Below are positions 5,863 to 12,745 of a DNA stretch of 13,753 nucleotides, piece by piece. The position numbers and the translations under genes were made by a program. How positions within the stretch are numbered: the stretch's first letter is position 1; every line of letters begins with the position of its first letter. The notes beneath the pieces are model-generated. The model saw only the letters and a program-made list of their open reading frames with translations. It did not search any database and had not been told where the DNA came from. The DNA is from JBDRGD01 sp043818095 (GTDB lineage Bacteria > Chloroflexota > Dehalococcoidia > Dehalococcoidales > RBG-16-60-22), in contig JBDRGD010000070.1 of assembly GCA_043818095.1 (NCBI GenBank), forward strand, positions 1-13,753. Direction: 5' to 3'.

Positions 5863-6495
5863 ATGGTGAAGCGCCGGGACCAGTTTTTACCGCCTCCGCC
5901 TCCGCCCCGTCTCTTCGTCTTCTCCGGTCTCTCCGGGGCCGGGAAGGATGCCGTCCTGTTCCGGATGCGGCGCGAGGGCTTCCCCCTTGAATTTATCGTG
6001 ACCGTGACCACCCGCCAGCCCCGGGCGGAGGAAAAAGACGGCGTGCACTATCGCTTCGTTTCCCGGGAAAAGTTTCAGGAGATGGTGGACGGCGGCGAGC
6101 TGCTGGAATGGGCGGAGGTCTACGGCCACAGCTACGGTGTCCCCGGAGAGCCCGTGCGGCGGGCGCTGGCGGAGGGCCGGGACACCATCGTCAAGGTTGA
6201 CGTCCAGGGCGCCGCTACCATCCGGCGGAAGATGCCGGAGGCGGTACTCATTTTCCTGAGCCCCCCTTCCCCGGAAGAGCATGTAGCCCGTCTCACGCAG
6301 CGGCGCACGGAAACCCCCGCGGAACTGGAACTGCGTCTGCAGAAAGCGCGCGGCGAGCTGGACCGGCTACCCGAGTTCGACTACCTGGTCTTCAATCCCG
6401 AAGGGAAGATTGAGCGGGCCGTGGCGGACGTGGCGGCGATTATCCGGGCGGAAAAATGCCGGGTCAACACGGGAAAATCCTCTCCTGGGCGCTAG
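5863..6495 (+). CDS. gmk: Guanylate kinase
   Basis: Guanylate kinase phosphorylates GMP to GDP with ATP in purine nucleotide synthesis and recycling. The 210 residues are a normal length. Visible are the P-loop GLSGAGKD (22-29), the GMP-binding segment TTRQPRAEEKDGVHYRF (49-65), LEWAEVYGHSYG (81-92), VDVQGAATIR (112-121) and the lid region FLSPPSPEEHVARLTQR (131-147). The P-loop has D29 where most kinases have Ser or Thr. The N-terminus carries a run of six prolines (10-15). The ATG at 5863 is 4 nt after the remA stop, with a weak GAAG upstream, implying co-translation with remA; a GTG at 5866 is an alternative. The TAG stop (6493-6495) overlaps the convergent phosphate permease stop. Ribose 1,5-bisphosphokinase (PhnN) also has a GKD P-loop, but the GMP-binding motifs and the remA neighbour favour Gmk. 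Confidence 0.92.
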   Translation: MVKRRDQFLPPPPPPRLFVFSGLSGAGKDAVLFRMRREGFPLEFIVTVTTRQPRAEEKDGVHYRFVSREKFQEMVDGGELLEWAEVYGHSYGVPGEPVRRALAEGRDTIVKVDVQGAATIRRKMPEAVLIFLSPPSPEEHVARLTQRRTETPAELELRLQKARGELDRLPEFDYLVFNPEGKIERAVADVAAIIRAEKCRVNTGKSSPGR

Positions 6496-7511
6496 AATAC
6501 CGTGCGCAGCAACCAGGCGAGGAAGTAGCCCAGGGCACCGCATATCGGGAAAGTCAGTACCCACGCAGCGACGATGTTCCCGGCTATCCCCCAGCGCACC
6601 GCGGAGAAGCGGTTCGCCGCGCCCACGCCCATGATTGAAGAGCTGATGCAGTGCGTGGTGCTGATGGGGATTCCCAGGTGGGATGCCGTCTCAATTACCG
6701 CTGCGGCGGCGGCCTGTGCGGCGAATCCCTGGGAGGGCCGCAGGTTGGTGACCCTCATGCCCATGGTCTTGATAACGCGCCAGCCGCCCATTGCCGTGCC
6801 GGCACTGATGGCTAGCGCCGGGACCAGGATGACCCAGAAAAGCTGGGGGTCGAACAGGGAAAGGTGCTCCCACAAGCCGGGGTCCTGGTAGTAGGCGACC
6901 AGCGCCATGACGATGATACCGATGGGCATCTGCCCGTCATTCTTGCCGTGGGCATAAGCGGCAAAAGCGGAAGAGAGGACCTGTAAATTATTGAAGATAA
7001 CGCGTGTCCGGGAAGGCATGACCCGCCGGAAGAGCCAGTAGATAACGACCATCATCAGCAGACCGCCGATAAAACCGAGAAAGGGCGCTGTTACCACCGC
7101 GGAAAGCACGCGGGACATGACGCTCCAGTCCACCGCGCCGATGCCCGTGACGGCGACACCGGCGGCGCCCAGCCCGGCGATGAACCCGTGCGTCAGGCTG
7201 ATGGGCAGCCCCAGGTAGGTAGCCAGGGTTCCCCAGATAATAATGGACGCCAGCGCCGCGATAACGGTAAGATAGCTGATTGCTTCCGGGACGAGGATTC
7301 CCTTGCCGATGGTCTTGGCGACGGCGGTGCCGGTGGCGGCGCCGAGCAGGTTGGTGATGGCGGCGAGGATAATCGCGTTGCGCGGCGACATGGCGCGCGT
7401 GCCGATGGCGGGAGCGATGGCGTTAGCGGCATCGTTGAAGCCGTTGACCACCCCGAAGGCAACTGCGAGGATGATGATGAACACCAGCAGGGGAGCTGAT
7501 GTCTCAAGCAT
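6492..7511 (-). CDS. pit: PiT family inorganic phosphate transporter
   Basis: A low-affinity phosphate permease of the PiT family, driven by H+ or Na+, in the inner membrane. The 339 residues form about ten hydrophobic helices and show the internal duplication typical of the family: GFNDAANAIAP (24-34) is echoed by AHGKNDGQ (187-194), and LPISLTHG (102-109) by IPISTTHC (281-288). The ATG at 7509-7511 overlaps the end of the PhoU-like gene by 8 nt (ATGCTTGA), so the two are translationally coupled. The stop overlaps that of gmk, which runs toward it. The pairing with a DUF47 gene is the standard arrangement for bacterial Pit systems. The coupling ion cannot be read from the sequence, and sulfate transport by a related protein cannot be fully ruled out. 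Confidence 0.94.
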   Translation of the reverse strand: MLETSAPLLVFIIILAVAFGVVNGFNDAANAIAPAIGTRAMSPRNAIILAAITNLLGAATGTAVAKTIGKGILVPEAISYLTVIAALASIIIWGTLATYLGLPISLTHGFIAGLGAAGVAVTGIGAVDWSVMSRVLSAVVTAPFLGFIGGLLMMVVIYWLFRRVMPSRTRVIFNNLQVLSSAFAAYAHGKNDGQMPIGIIVMALVAYYQDPGLWEHLSLFDPQLFWVILVPALAISAGTAMGGWRVIKTMGMRVTNLRPSQGFAAQAAAAAVIETASHLGIPISTTHCISSSIMGVGAANRFSAVRWGIAGNIVAAWVLTFPICGALGYFLAWLLRTVF

Positions 7512-8130
7512 GCTTCAGGGCTACCCCTTCGAGGACGTTAGCCACATCCTCGCACCGGTCCGTGGCGCTCTCCATGTGCGCGTAGATTTCGCGCCACTTG
7601 ATGACCAGAGCCAGGTCTTTGGCGTCTTCAAAGAGCTCCGCGATGGCGGAGCGGTAGACCCGGTCAGCCATGTTTTCCAGGCGGTTTATCTCGACACAAC
7701 GCTCGAAAATCTTTTTCAGTTCCGAGCGCTTCCGCAGGACCTTGACCGCTTTTTCCACTTCCTCGGCCCCGCGGACGATGATGTCCGCCAGCTCCCGCGC
7801 GCGCGTCGTGGGGGCGCTGATTTTGTAGACGAGCATGGCGTCCGCCGCCGCATGGATGAAGTCCACCACGTCATCCATGGCATTGGCGAGGTGGGCGATG
7901 TCCTCCCGGTCGAAGGGCGTGATGAAGCTGCGGTTGACCTGGGCCATAATCTGGTGGGTGATGTTGTCCCCGAAGTGCTCGATTTCCGTAATCTCGGCGG
8001 TCCGGCTCTCCAGCAGGTCCCAGGTGTCCACCATCTCTTTCAATGTCCGGGAGGCTTTGAGAATATTACGGGCGCTTTCTTCAAAAAGCTCGAAGAATTT
8101 TTCTTCCTTGGGGAGAAAGGGAAGCTTCAT
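7504..8130 (-). CDS. PhoU-like DUF47 protein, Pit accessory protein
   Basis: A 208-residue all-helical cytoplasmic protein of the DUF47/PhoU_div family, thought to modulate the adjacent phosphate permease. Acid-rich helical motifs that bind metal clusters in PhoU-like proteins are visible: EIEHFGDNI (49-57), DREDIAHLANAMDDVVDFI (74-92), EINRLENMADRV (147-158) and ESATDRCEDVANVLE (187-201). An in-frame TGA lies three codons upstream of the ATG at 8128-8130, so the start is fixed to this ATG or later. GGAG directly abuts the ATG, and AAGGA at 8141-8145 gives a more usable 10-nt spacing. It is the first gene of the pair and is preceded by its own promoter. Confidence 0.92.
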   Translation of the reverse strand: MKLPFLPKEEKFFELFEESARNILKASRTLKEMVDTWDLLESRTAEITEIEHFGDNITHQIMAQVNRSFITPFDREDIAHLANAMDDVVDFIHAAADAMLVYKISAPTTRARELADIIVRGAEEVEKAVKVLRKRSELKKIFERCVEINRLENMADRVYRSAIAELFEDAKDLALVIKWREIYAHMESATDRCEDVANVLEGVALKHA

Positions 8131-8190
8131 CTCCTGTCATTCCTTATGAAAGAGCCGGTATTTTCCGCAGTCGTCATAGCGCCACTAGAG

Positions 8191-8218
8191 TTTATGCGAG
8201 GCAGGGGCGGGTTGTCAA
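8191..8218 (-). promoter_or_regulatory. Candidate promoter of the DUF47-pit pair
   Basis: On the minus strand a perfect TTGACA (8213-8218) is followed after 16 nt by CATAAA (8191-8196), 4 of 6 to the -10 consensus. It begins 10 bp after the rarA stop codon and gives a leader of about 55 nt before the DUF47 gene. No Pho-box-like direct repeats are recognised nearby. Confidence 0.5.
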
Positions 8219-8228
8219 GCCGGAAAGT

Positions 8229-9590
8229 TTACTCCGGCTCTATCTCGTTATCCTCGTCCTTGCGCCTTCCCCGCCACCAGTTCTTCAGCCTTGTGACAAC
8301 GTCCTTTTCATAGCCCTGGTTGCCGGGAGAGTAGAACTGCTTGCCCTGCAGGGAAGGCGGCAAATAGTCCTGCTCCACGAAGTTCTCCGGGTAGTCATGG
8401 GCATACTTGTAGTCCTTGCCGTAGCCCATTTCCTGCATCAGCGGGGTCACCGGATTGCGCAGGTGCTCCGGCACAGACTCCCGGGTGCCTTTTTTCACCT
8501 CTTCCTGCGCCCGGCCGTAGGCTTCATAGACGGAGTTGCTTTTCGGGGCGGTGGCCAGGTAGATAACCGCCTCCGCCAGCGACAGGTTGCCTTCCGGCAT
8601 GCCGATGAAGTGCACCGCCTGCTGCGCCGCCATGGCAATCACCAGCGCCTGCGGGTCCGCCAGGCCGATGTCTTCCGAGGCGAAGCGCACCAGCCGCCGC
8701 GCGATGTAGAGGGGGTCTTCCCCGCCCTCCAGCATCGCCGCCAGCCAGTAGAGGGCCGCATCCGGGTCCGAGCCGCGCATGGACTTGTGCAGGGCGGAGA
8801 TGCTATCGAAATGCTGCTCGCCGGCCTTGTCGTAGAGCATGGTGCGGTGCTGCAGGGCATCCTCGATGGTGGAGAGGAGGATGTAGCGCTTGCCGTCGGC
8901 CTCCGGCGGGGTGTTGAGCGCCGCCATTTCCATGGTATTCAGCGCGATGCGGGCGTCATGATTGGACATCCGGATGAGCTGGCTCAGGGCTTCCTCGGCA
9001 ATCTCCACCTTCAAGTCGCCGATGCCCAGCAGGCTGTCCTTGAGGGCCCTGAGGATGATAGTCTGGATTTCCTCCTCCTTGAGGGGTTTCAGTGGCAGAA
9101 CGCGGGTGCGGGAGAGCAGGGGCGAGGTGACCTCGAAAGAGGGGTTCTCCGTGGTGGCGCCGATGAGGGTGATGGTGCCGTCTTCCACCACCGGCAGGAC
9201 GACGTCCTGCTGGTTCTTGTTGAACCGGTGGATTTCATCGATGAAGAGGATGGTCTTCTGGCGGGAGCTCTTGCGCCGCCCTTTGGCGTCCTCGATAATC
9301 CGCCTTAAATCATTCACGCTGGCGCTCACCGCGCTTACCGGGCTGAAATGGGCGCCGGTGGTGTTGGCGATGATATAAGCGAGGGTGGTCTTGCCGCAGC
9401 CCGGCGGGCCATAGAGAATTATGGACGGGACGCGGTCCGCCTCGATCGCCCGGCGCAATATCCTGCCCTTGCCGACGATGTGCTCCTGCCCGACGAAGTT
9501 GTGCAGGTTGGTGGGGCGCATCCGGCTGGCCAGCGGCGCCTGCTTCTGGAGGTTTTCCTCCATCTGTCGTTCAAACATATCCATGCTCAT
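8229..9590 (-). CDS. rarA: Replication-associated recombination protein A (RarA/MgsA AAA+ ATPase)
   Basis: RarA is a clamp-loader-like AAA+ ATPase that acts at stalled replication forks. The 453 residues are the normal length. Seen in order: Walker A GPPGCGKT (61-68), Walker B ILFIDE (114-119) followed by HRFNKNQQD, sensor 1 GATTENPSF (144-152), the arginine finger in LLSRTR (158-163, R161), sensor 2 HDARIAL (211-217), and the family-specific C-terminal tetramerisation domain with KSMRGSDPDAALYWLA (269-284) and HDYPENFVEQDYLP (398-411). A highly charged tail closes the protein. The ATG at 9588-9590 has AAGGTG 4 nt upstream; internal Met codons at residues 3 and 5 are possible alternatives. 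It follows the nitroreductase gene by 20 nt, so the two are probably co-transcribed. Confidence 0.96.
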   Translation of the reverse strand: MSMDMFERQMEENLQKQAPLASRMRPTNLHNFVGQEHIVGKGRILRRAIEADRVPSIILYGPPGCGKTTLAYIIANTTGAHFSPVSAVSASVNDLRRIIEDAKGRRKSSRQKTILFIDEIHRFNKNQQDVVLPVVEDGTITLIGATTENPSFEVTSPLLSRTRVLPLKPLKEEEIQTIILRALKDSLLGIGDLKVEIAEEALSQLIRMSNHDARIALNTMEMAALNTPPEADGKRYILLSTIEDALQHRTMLYDKAGEQHFDSISALHKSMRGSDPDAALYWLAAMLEGGEDPLYIARRLVRFASEDIGLADPQALVIAMAAQQAVHFIGMPEGNLSLAEAVIYLATAPKSNSVYEAYGRAQEEVKKGTRESVPEHLRNPVTPLMQEMGYGKDYKYAHDYPENFVEQDYLPPSLQGKQFYSPGNQGYEKDVVTRLKNWWRGRRKDEDNEIEPE

Positions 9591-9610
9591 GCTGCACCTT
9601 CTTTTACCGG

Positions 9611-10183
9611 TTAGCCGGTAACGATAATGTCATCCAGGGGACGCTTGGGGACGTGGTGCGTGCTCTCCGCGTCCCGCCAGTACCTGATATTGCCGTCCGG
9701 CTTGACCGTTTCCAGGACCACCTTCTCCCCGGGTTTGCCCAGGGCGATGACTAGGAGTATCTCATAGCGCTCCGGAAGCTCCAGGGCGGCGGCAAGCTTC
9801 GCCGTATCCGCCGAGGCGAAGATGCAGCCGCCGTAGCCCTTCTCCGTGGCGCCGAGGAGGATGCTCTGGGCGGCGATGCCCTCATCGGCGGGGCGGGTGC
9901 CGCCGCGCTCCTTATCGTGCAGGATGACGATGTAAGCCGTGGGGCGCTCGTCCTCATCGGGCCCGTCCCAGTCTTTCAGGTACACCGCCCAGCGCAGGAG
10001 GGGGAAGATGGCGGCGTTCTGCGCGGCGTCCGCGCTGAGGAAGAACTTTAGCGCCTGATGGTTCCCCGCGGACGGGGACAGGCGCGCCAGGTCTACCAGC
10101 TCCCTGAGGGTCTCCATGCTCACGGGGTCGCTCCGGTCGAAGCGGCGGTAGCTGCGGTTTTTCACGATTAAATCTTTAAGCAT
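9611..10183 (-). CDS. Nitroreductase family FMN-dependent oxidoreductase
   Basis: A 190-residue protein of the nitroreductase fold, which binds FMN at a dimer interface and uses NAD(P)H. Signatures are RSYRRFD near the N-terminus (10-16, phosphate binding to FMN), SPSAGNHQ (36-43), DEGIAAQSILLGATEKGYGGC (100-120) and ALGKPGE (147-153) before a C-terminal HHVPKRPLDDIIV segment. The true substrate cannot be told from sequence; members reduce nitro compounds, quinones or halogenated aromatics, or act in cofactor metabolism. The ATG at 10181-10183 has an AGGGGG Shine-Dalgarno upstream. It lies 51 nt after the amrB-amrA gene and 20 nt before rarA, in the same direction. Confidence 0.92.
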   Translation of the reverse strand: MLKDLIVKNRSYRRFDRSDPVSMETLRELVDLARLSPSAGNHQALKFFLSADAAQNAAIFPLLRWAVYLKDWDGPDEDERPTAYIVILHDKERGGTRPADEGIAAQSILLGATEKGYGGCIFASADTAKLAAALELPERYEILLVIALGKPGEKVVLETVKPDGNIRYWRDAESTHHVPKRPLDDIIVTG

Positions 10184-10234
10184 CCTATCCCCCTGGTATC
10201 ATATGAGGCTGTAACCTTTAATAATCTCTTCCCC

Positions 10235-11554
10235 TTATTTATACCTCTTTACCTCGAATCGGTAAAGTTTGACCGGCTCGTCGGGGCCGATGCCCGCCTT
10301 CTGCCGGCAGATATCTATCTGGTCTTCCGCGGTGTCCACGCCCTCCAGGTCCGGGAGGAGCAGCCCCCGCCGCCATCCGGATTCGACGATGAGGCCGTAG
10401 CGTTTCGGGTCGAGCCCGCTGGTGTCCTTCACCGGCTCCGGCGCGGTAAGCACGTCCACGCTGTAGTGGAGCTGGTTCAGCTCTTTCGGGGTGACGGCGG
10501 TGAAGCGGGGGTCGCGGGTGGCGGCGCTGATGGCGTTGGTGATGACCTCCCCGGCGACGTTCGACTGTAGCGGCGCGAAGGTGCCGATACAGCCGCGCAG
10601 GTTTCCGTTGGCTTTGTGGATGGAGACGAAGACGCCCGCCTTTTCCCGCATCTCCGGGGTAAGCTCGGCGGGGGTTTTGGGTATTTTCCCTTCCCGGATG
10701 TAGGTCTCCACGGTGCTCCGGGCGAGCTTGACCAGCGGGGGAATTTCCTCTTTTTTAATGGTGATACCGGCATAGCCCACGACACTGGAGAAATCGCCGG
10801 AGGTCTCGCCGCTGGTCTGGTAGAGGACCAGCTCGGCGCTGTTTGCCCCCAGGGCTTTTGCGGCGGCGATGAGGGCGACGGTCGGGGCGTAGCCGCACAT
10901 GGAGATGCCCAGCCCGGCGATGCGCCGCAGCAGGCCCTCCCCGTCCAGGGCCAGGATGGCCTCAATGGCCTCGTGGTCTTTCCGCTGGGCGGACTCGTGC
11001 GTTTCGTAGTGGGTCATGTCGCTGCTCGCCAGGAGGACCGCTGCCCGGCCCGTGGCATTCAGCACGCGGGCGATGGCCTCGCCTATCTGGCGGTAAACCT
11101 CGCCGCTGTCCTGGGCGAAGACGATGGGCACAATCCTGACGTCAGGCTTGAAATATTGCAGGAAGGGGACCTGCACCTCCAGCGAATGCTCGAACTCGTG
11201 GGCGGCGGCGTCTTCTTCGAGGTGCTCGGACTCGTCGAGGATGAGCCGCGCCAGCTCGGTATCGATCGCGACTTCGCCCAGCGGCGTCCGCCAGGTGCCC
11301 TCCGTCATGATGGCGAAGGGACGGCCCCGCCCGGTGTGGTTGGGACCCATGAGGATAAAAGTATCCTTGAAAGCGACACCGGAGATAACGGCGCCGGCGA
11401 CCGGCCCGGAGTAGATGTAGCCCGCGTGAGGCGCCACCAGGCCGATGACTTCTTTTTTCGCGGCATTCTTATTGACGAGCTTGGCAATCATGGACCGCAG
11501 CTGGGCGGCTGTGCGGGGATAAAACTGCCCGGCCACGGCCGGTTCACGAATCAT
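10235..11554 (-). CDS. amrB-amrA: AmmeMemoRadiSam system proteins B and A, fused (MEMO1 and AMMECR1 domains)
   Basis: This 439-residue protein joins a MEMO1 domain (about 1-268) and an AMMECR1 domain (about 272-437). MEMO1 has an extradiol-dioxygenase-like fold; its conserved metal-site-like residues are present: H43 in PHAGY, H73 in NHTGRG, H123 in EHSLE, H182 in SDMTHY and C220 in SMCGYAP. From memory H43, H73 and C220 match the human MEMO1 metal ligands. AMMECR1 shows its signature LRGCIG (319-324). A longer frame opens at 11614, but the start at 11552-11554 is preferred: it has a full AGGAGG (11562-11567) with a 7-nt spacer, gives the family's usual MIREPAVAGQFYP start, and its ATG overlaps the amrS stop as ATGA. 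It is thus translationally coupled to the radical SAM enzyme. The system is widespread in bacteria and archaea, but its reaction is not established to my knowledge. Confidence 0.93.
   Translation of the reverse strand: MIREPAVAGQFYPRTAAQLRSMIAKLVNKNAAKKEVIGLVAPHAGYIYSGPVAGAVISGVAFKDTFILMGPNHTGRGRPFAIMTEGTWRTPLGEVAIDTELARLILDESEHLEEDAAAHEFEHSLEVQVPFLQYFKPDVRIVPIVFAQDSGEVYRQIGEAIARVLNATGRAAVLLASSDMTHYETHESAQRKDHEAIEAILALDGEGLLRRIAGLGISMCGYAPTVALIAAAKALGANSAELVLYQTSGETSGDFSSVVGYAGITIKKEEIPPLVKLARSTVETYIREGKIPKTPAELTPEMREKAGVFVSIHKANGNLRGCIGTFAPLQSNVAGEVITNAISAATRDPRFTAVTPKELNQLHYSVDVLTAPEPVKDTSGLDPKRYGLIVESGWRRGLLLPDLEGVDTAEDQIDICRQKAGIGPDEPVKLYRFEVKRYK
10238..10266 (-). promoter_or_regulatory. 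Possible nitroreductase-rarA promoter inside the end of the amrB-amrA gene
   Basis: On the minus strand TTTACC (10261-10266, 4 of 6) and TATAAA (10238-10243, 5 of 6) are spaced by 17 nt. They fall in the last coding bases of the upstream gene, so the match may be partly due to its Arg-Tyr-Lys codons. No terminator is seen between the two genes, so read-through from amrS is an alternative. Confidence 0.3.
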
Positions 11555-12609
11555 CTCACCGCCTCCTTCCGCTCCGGGACGCGGACATTGAGTTCCGCAC
11601 CGCAATACCGGCACCGTGAGCCATCGAGCCCCGAGGGGTCGGTATCGTAGCCGGTGCGGCTGATGACGGTCCTCCCGCAGGCGTAACAGCGGGTGCTTTC
11701 ATCCTGGTGACCGGGCACGTTCCCCGTGTAAACGAACTTCAGCCCCGCCTTCCGGCCCAGCTCGCAGGCATGCTCCAGGGTGGCGACGGAGGTGGGGGGA
11801 AGGTGCGTGATATGGTGCTGGGGGACGAAACGGGTGATGTGCCAGGGCGTCATGTCTCCCAGCTCCCGGACAATCCACCGGGCGATGCCGTCCAGCTGTG
11901 CATCGTCGTCGTTCATCGTGGGGATGACGTTGGTCACCACCTCCACGTGCATCCCCCACTTGTCCCGGGCGCGCCTGGTGACCTCCAGGATTTCCCGCCA
12001 GTGCGGGACCCCGGAGAGCTCCCGGTAAAAGCGGTCGGAAAAGCCCTTGATGTCCACGCGCCAGGCGTCCAGGTAGGGGCCGATGGTATCCAGGGTTTCC
12101 GGGGTGGCGTAGCCGTTGGTGACGTAGACGGTGTAAAGTCCGTTCTCCTTGGCCAGGCGGGCGGAGTCCAGGGTGTATTCGAACCAGACGGTCGGCTCGT
12201 TGTAGGTCCAGGCGAGGCCATCGCACCGGTACTTTCGGGCCAGGTCGATAGACTGCTGGGGGGAGAGCTCCTGGCAGCTTTGCAGGAGCATATTGCTGTC
12301 CGCGGTGGAGATTTCCCAGTTCTGGCAGTGTTTGCACCGGAAATTACAGCCCAGCGTGCCCAGGGAAAAGACCCGCGTGCCCGGGAAGAAATGGAACAGC
12401 GGTTTTTTCTCCACGGGGTCGGCGGCGGCGGAAGAGACCCGGCCGTAGTTCAGGTTGAAAAGCGTGCCGTCACGGTTCTGGTACATGCCGCAGGCGCCGA
12501 ATTTAGCCACGTTTATCCGGCAGCGCCACTGGCAGGTGCGGCACCTTACCCGGGAGTCCTCCAGCTTCTCATAGAGAATCGCCTCGTGCACGGCACTCTC
12601 CATGCCCAT
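11551..12609 (-). CDS. amrS: AmmeMemoRadiSam system radical SAM enzyme
   Basis: A 352-residue radical SAM protein of the AmrS type. The [4Fe-4S]-binding CxxxCxxC is at C88, C92 and C95 (GCNFRCKHCQNW), followed by the TYNEPT (135-140) and YVTNGYATPE motifs seen in activase-like members such as PflA relatives. Four extra cysteines lie at the N-terminus (C23, C26, C30, C40) and two CxxC knuckles at the C-terminus (C308/C311 and C333/C336), suggesting additional metal sites. The start is the ATG at 12607-12609, or the ATG two codons on; an in-frame TGA two codons upstream excludes any longer protein. No Shine-Dalgarno is present, and a TATAAT lies 5 nt upstream, so the mRNA may be leaderless. The stop overlaps the amrB-amrA start. 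The substrate is unknown; it may modify or activate a protein with its MEMO1/AMMECR1 partner. Confidence 0.94.
   Translation of the reverse strand: MGMESAVHEAILYEKLEDSRVRCRTCQWRCRINVAKFGACGMYQNRDGTLFNLNYGRVSSAAADPVEKKPLFHFFPGTRVFSLGTLGCNFRCKHCQNWEISTADSNMLLQSCQELSPQQSIDLARKYRCDGLAWTYNEPTVWFEYTLDSARLAKENGLYTVYVTNGYATPETLDTIGPYLDAWRVDIKGFSDRFYRELSGVPHWREILEVTRRARDKWGMHVEVVTNVIPTMNDDDAQLDGIARWIVRELGDMTPWHITRFVPQHHITHLPPTSVATLEHACELGRKAGLKFVYTGNVPGHQDESTRCYACGRTVISRTGYDTDPSGLDGSRCRYCGAELNVRVPERKEAVR
11562..11567 (-). promoter_or_regulatory. Ribosome binding site deciding the amrB-amrA start
   Basis: AGGAGG on the minus strand lies 7 nt before the ATG at 11552-11554 and inside the last amrS codons. 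It rules in favour of this start over the in-frame ATG at 11614, which would add 20 residues rich in Gly, Pro and Cys with no family similarity. Confidence 0.85.
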
Positions 12610-12614
12610 ATTTC

Positions 12615-12623
12615 ATTATATCA
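12615..12623 (-). promoter_or_regulatory. Candidate extended -10 promoter of amrS
   Basis: On the minus strand TGATATAAT (12615-12623) is a perfect -10 box with the TGN extension. A TTGACT hexamer (12634-12639) lies only 13 nt upstream, too close for normal -35 spacing. The box ends 5 nt before the amrS ATG, so transcription would begin at about the start codon. Confidence 0.5.
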
Positions 12624-12675
12624 CCACGGGGGAAGTCAATACAGGTGCGGGGTTCTCTGCATTCCGTGCTTTAAG

Positions 12676-12720
12676 AAAAAAATTCCCCCTCTCCCGTGAA
12701 GTGCTCAGGAGAAGGGGGAA
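12676..12720 (-). terminator. Intrinsic terminator downstream of purH
   Basis: On the minus strand a stem formed by TTCCCCCTTCTCC (12708-12720) and GGAGAGGGGGAA (12683-12694), with one bulged base and a 13-nt loop, is followed by seven T (12676-12682). It lies 26 nt after the purH stop and separates purH from amrS. Opposite the T-run there is also a short A/T-rich flank on the other side, but no plus-strand gene reaches it. Confidence 0.85.
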
Positions 12721-12745
12721 AAAGCTTTATTCCTGCCGGGAAAGC

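Noticed and set aside
5553..6011. Minus-strand open frame across remA and the gmk start
   Set aside because: Low-complexity Arg/Gly sequence opposite two well-supported genes.
8219..8238. Hairpin GCCGGA/TCCGGC across the rarA stop codon as a terminator
   Set aside because: Only 6 bp and followed by TTGACA rather than a T-run; those bases are better explained as the -35 box of the next promoter.
11555..11614. Upstream ATG extending amrB-amrA by 20 residues
   Set aside because: The extension lies inside amrS, has no family similarity and no ribosome site; the ATG at 11554 has AGGAGG and an ATGA overlap.
10616..11650. Long plus-strand open frame opposite amrB-amrA
   Set aside because: Antisense shadow of a gene with clear MEMO1 and AMMECR1 motifs.
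11707..12699. Long plus-strand open frame opposite amrS
   Set aside because: Antisense shadow; amrS has complete family motifs, and the frame runs through the purH terminator.
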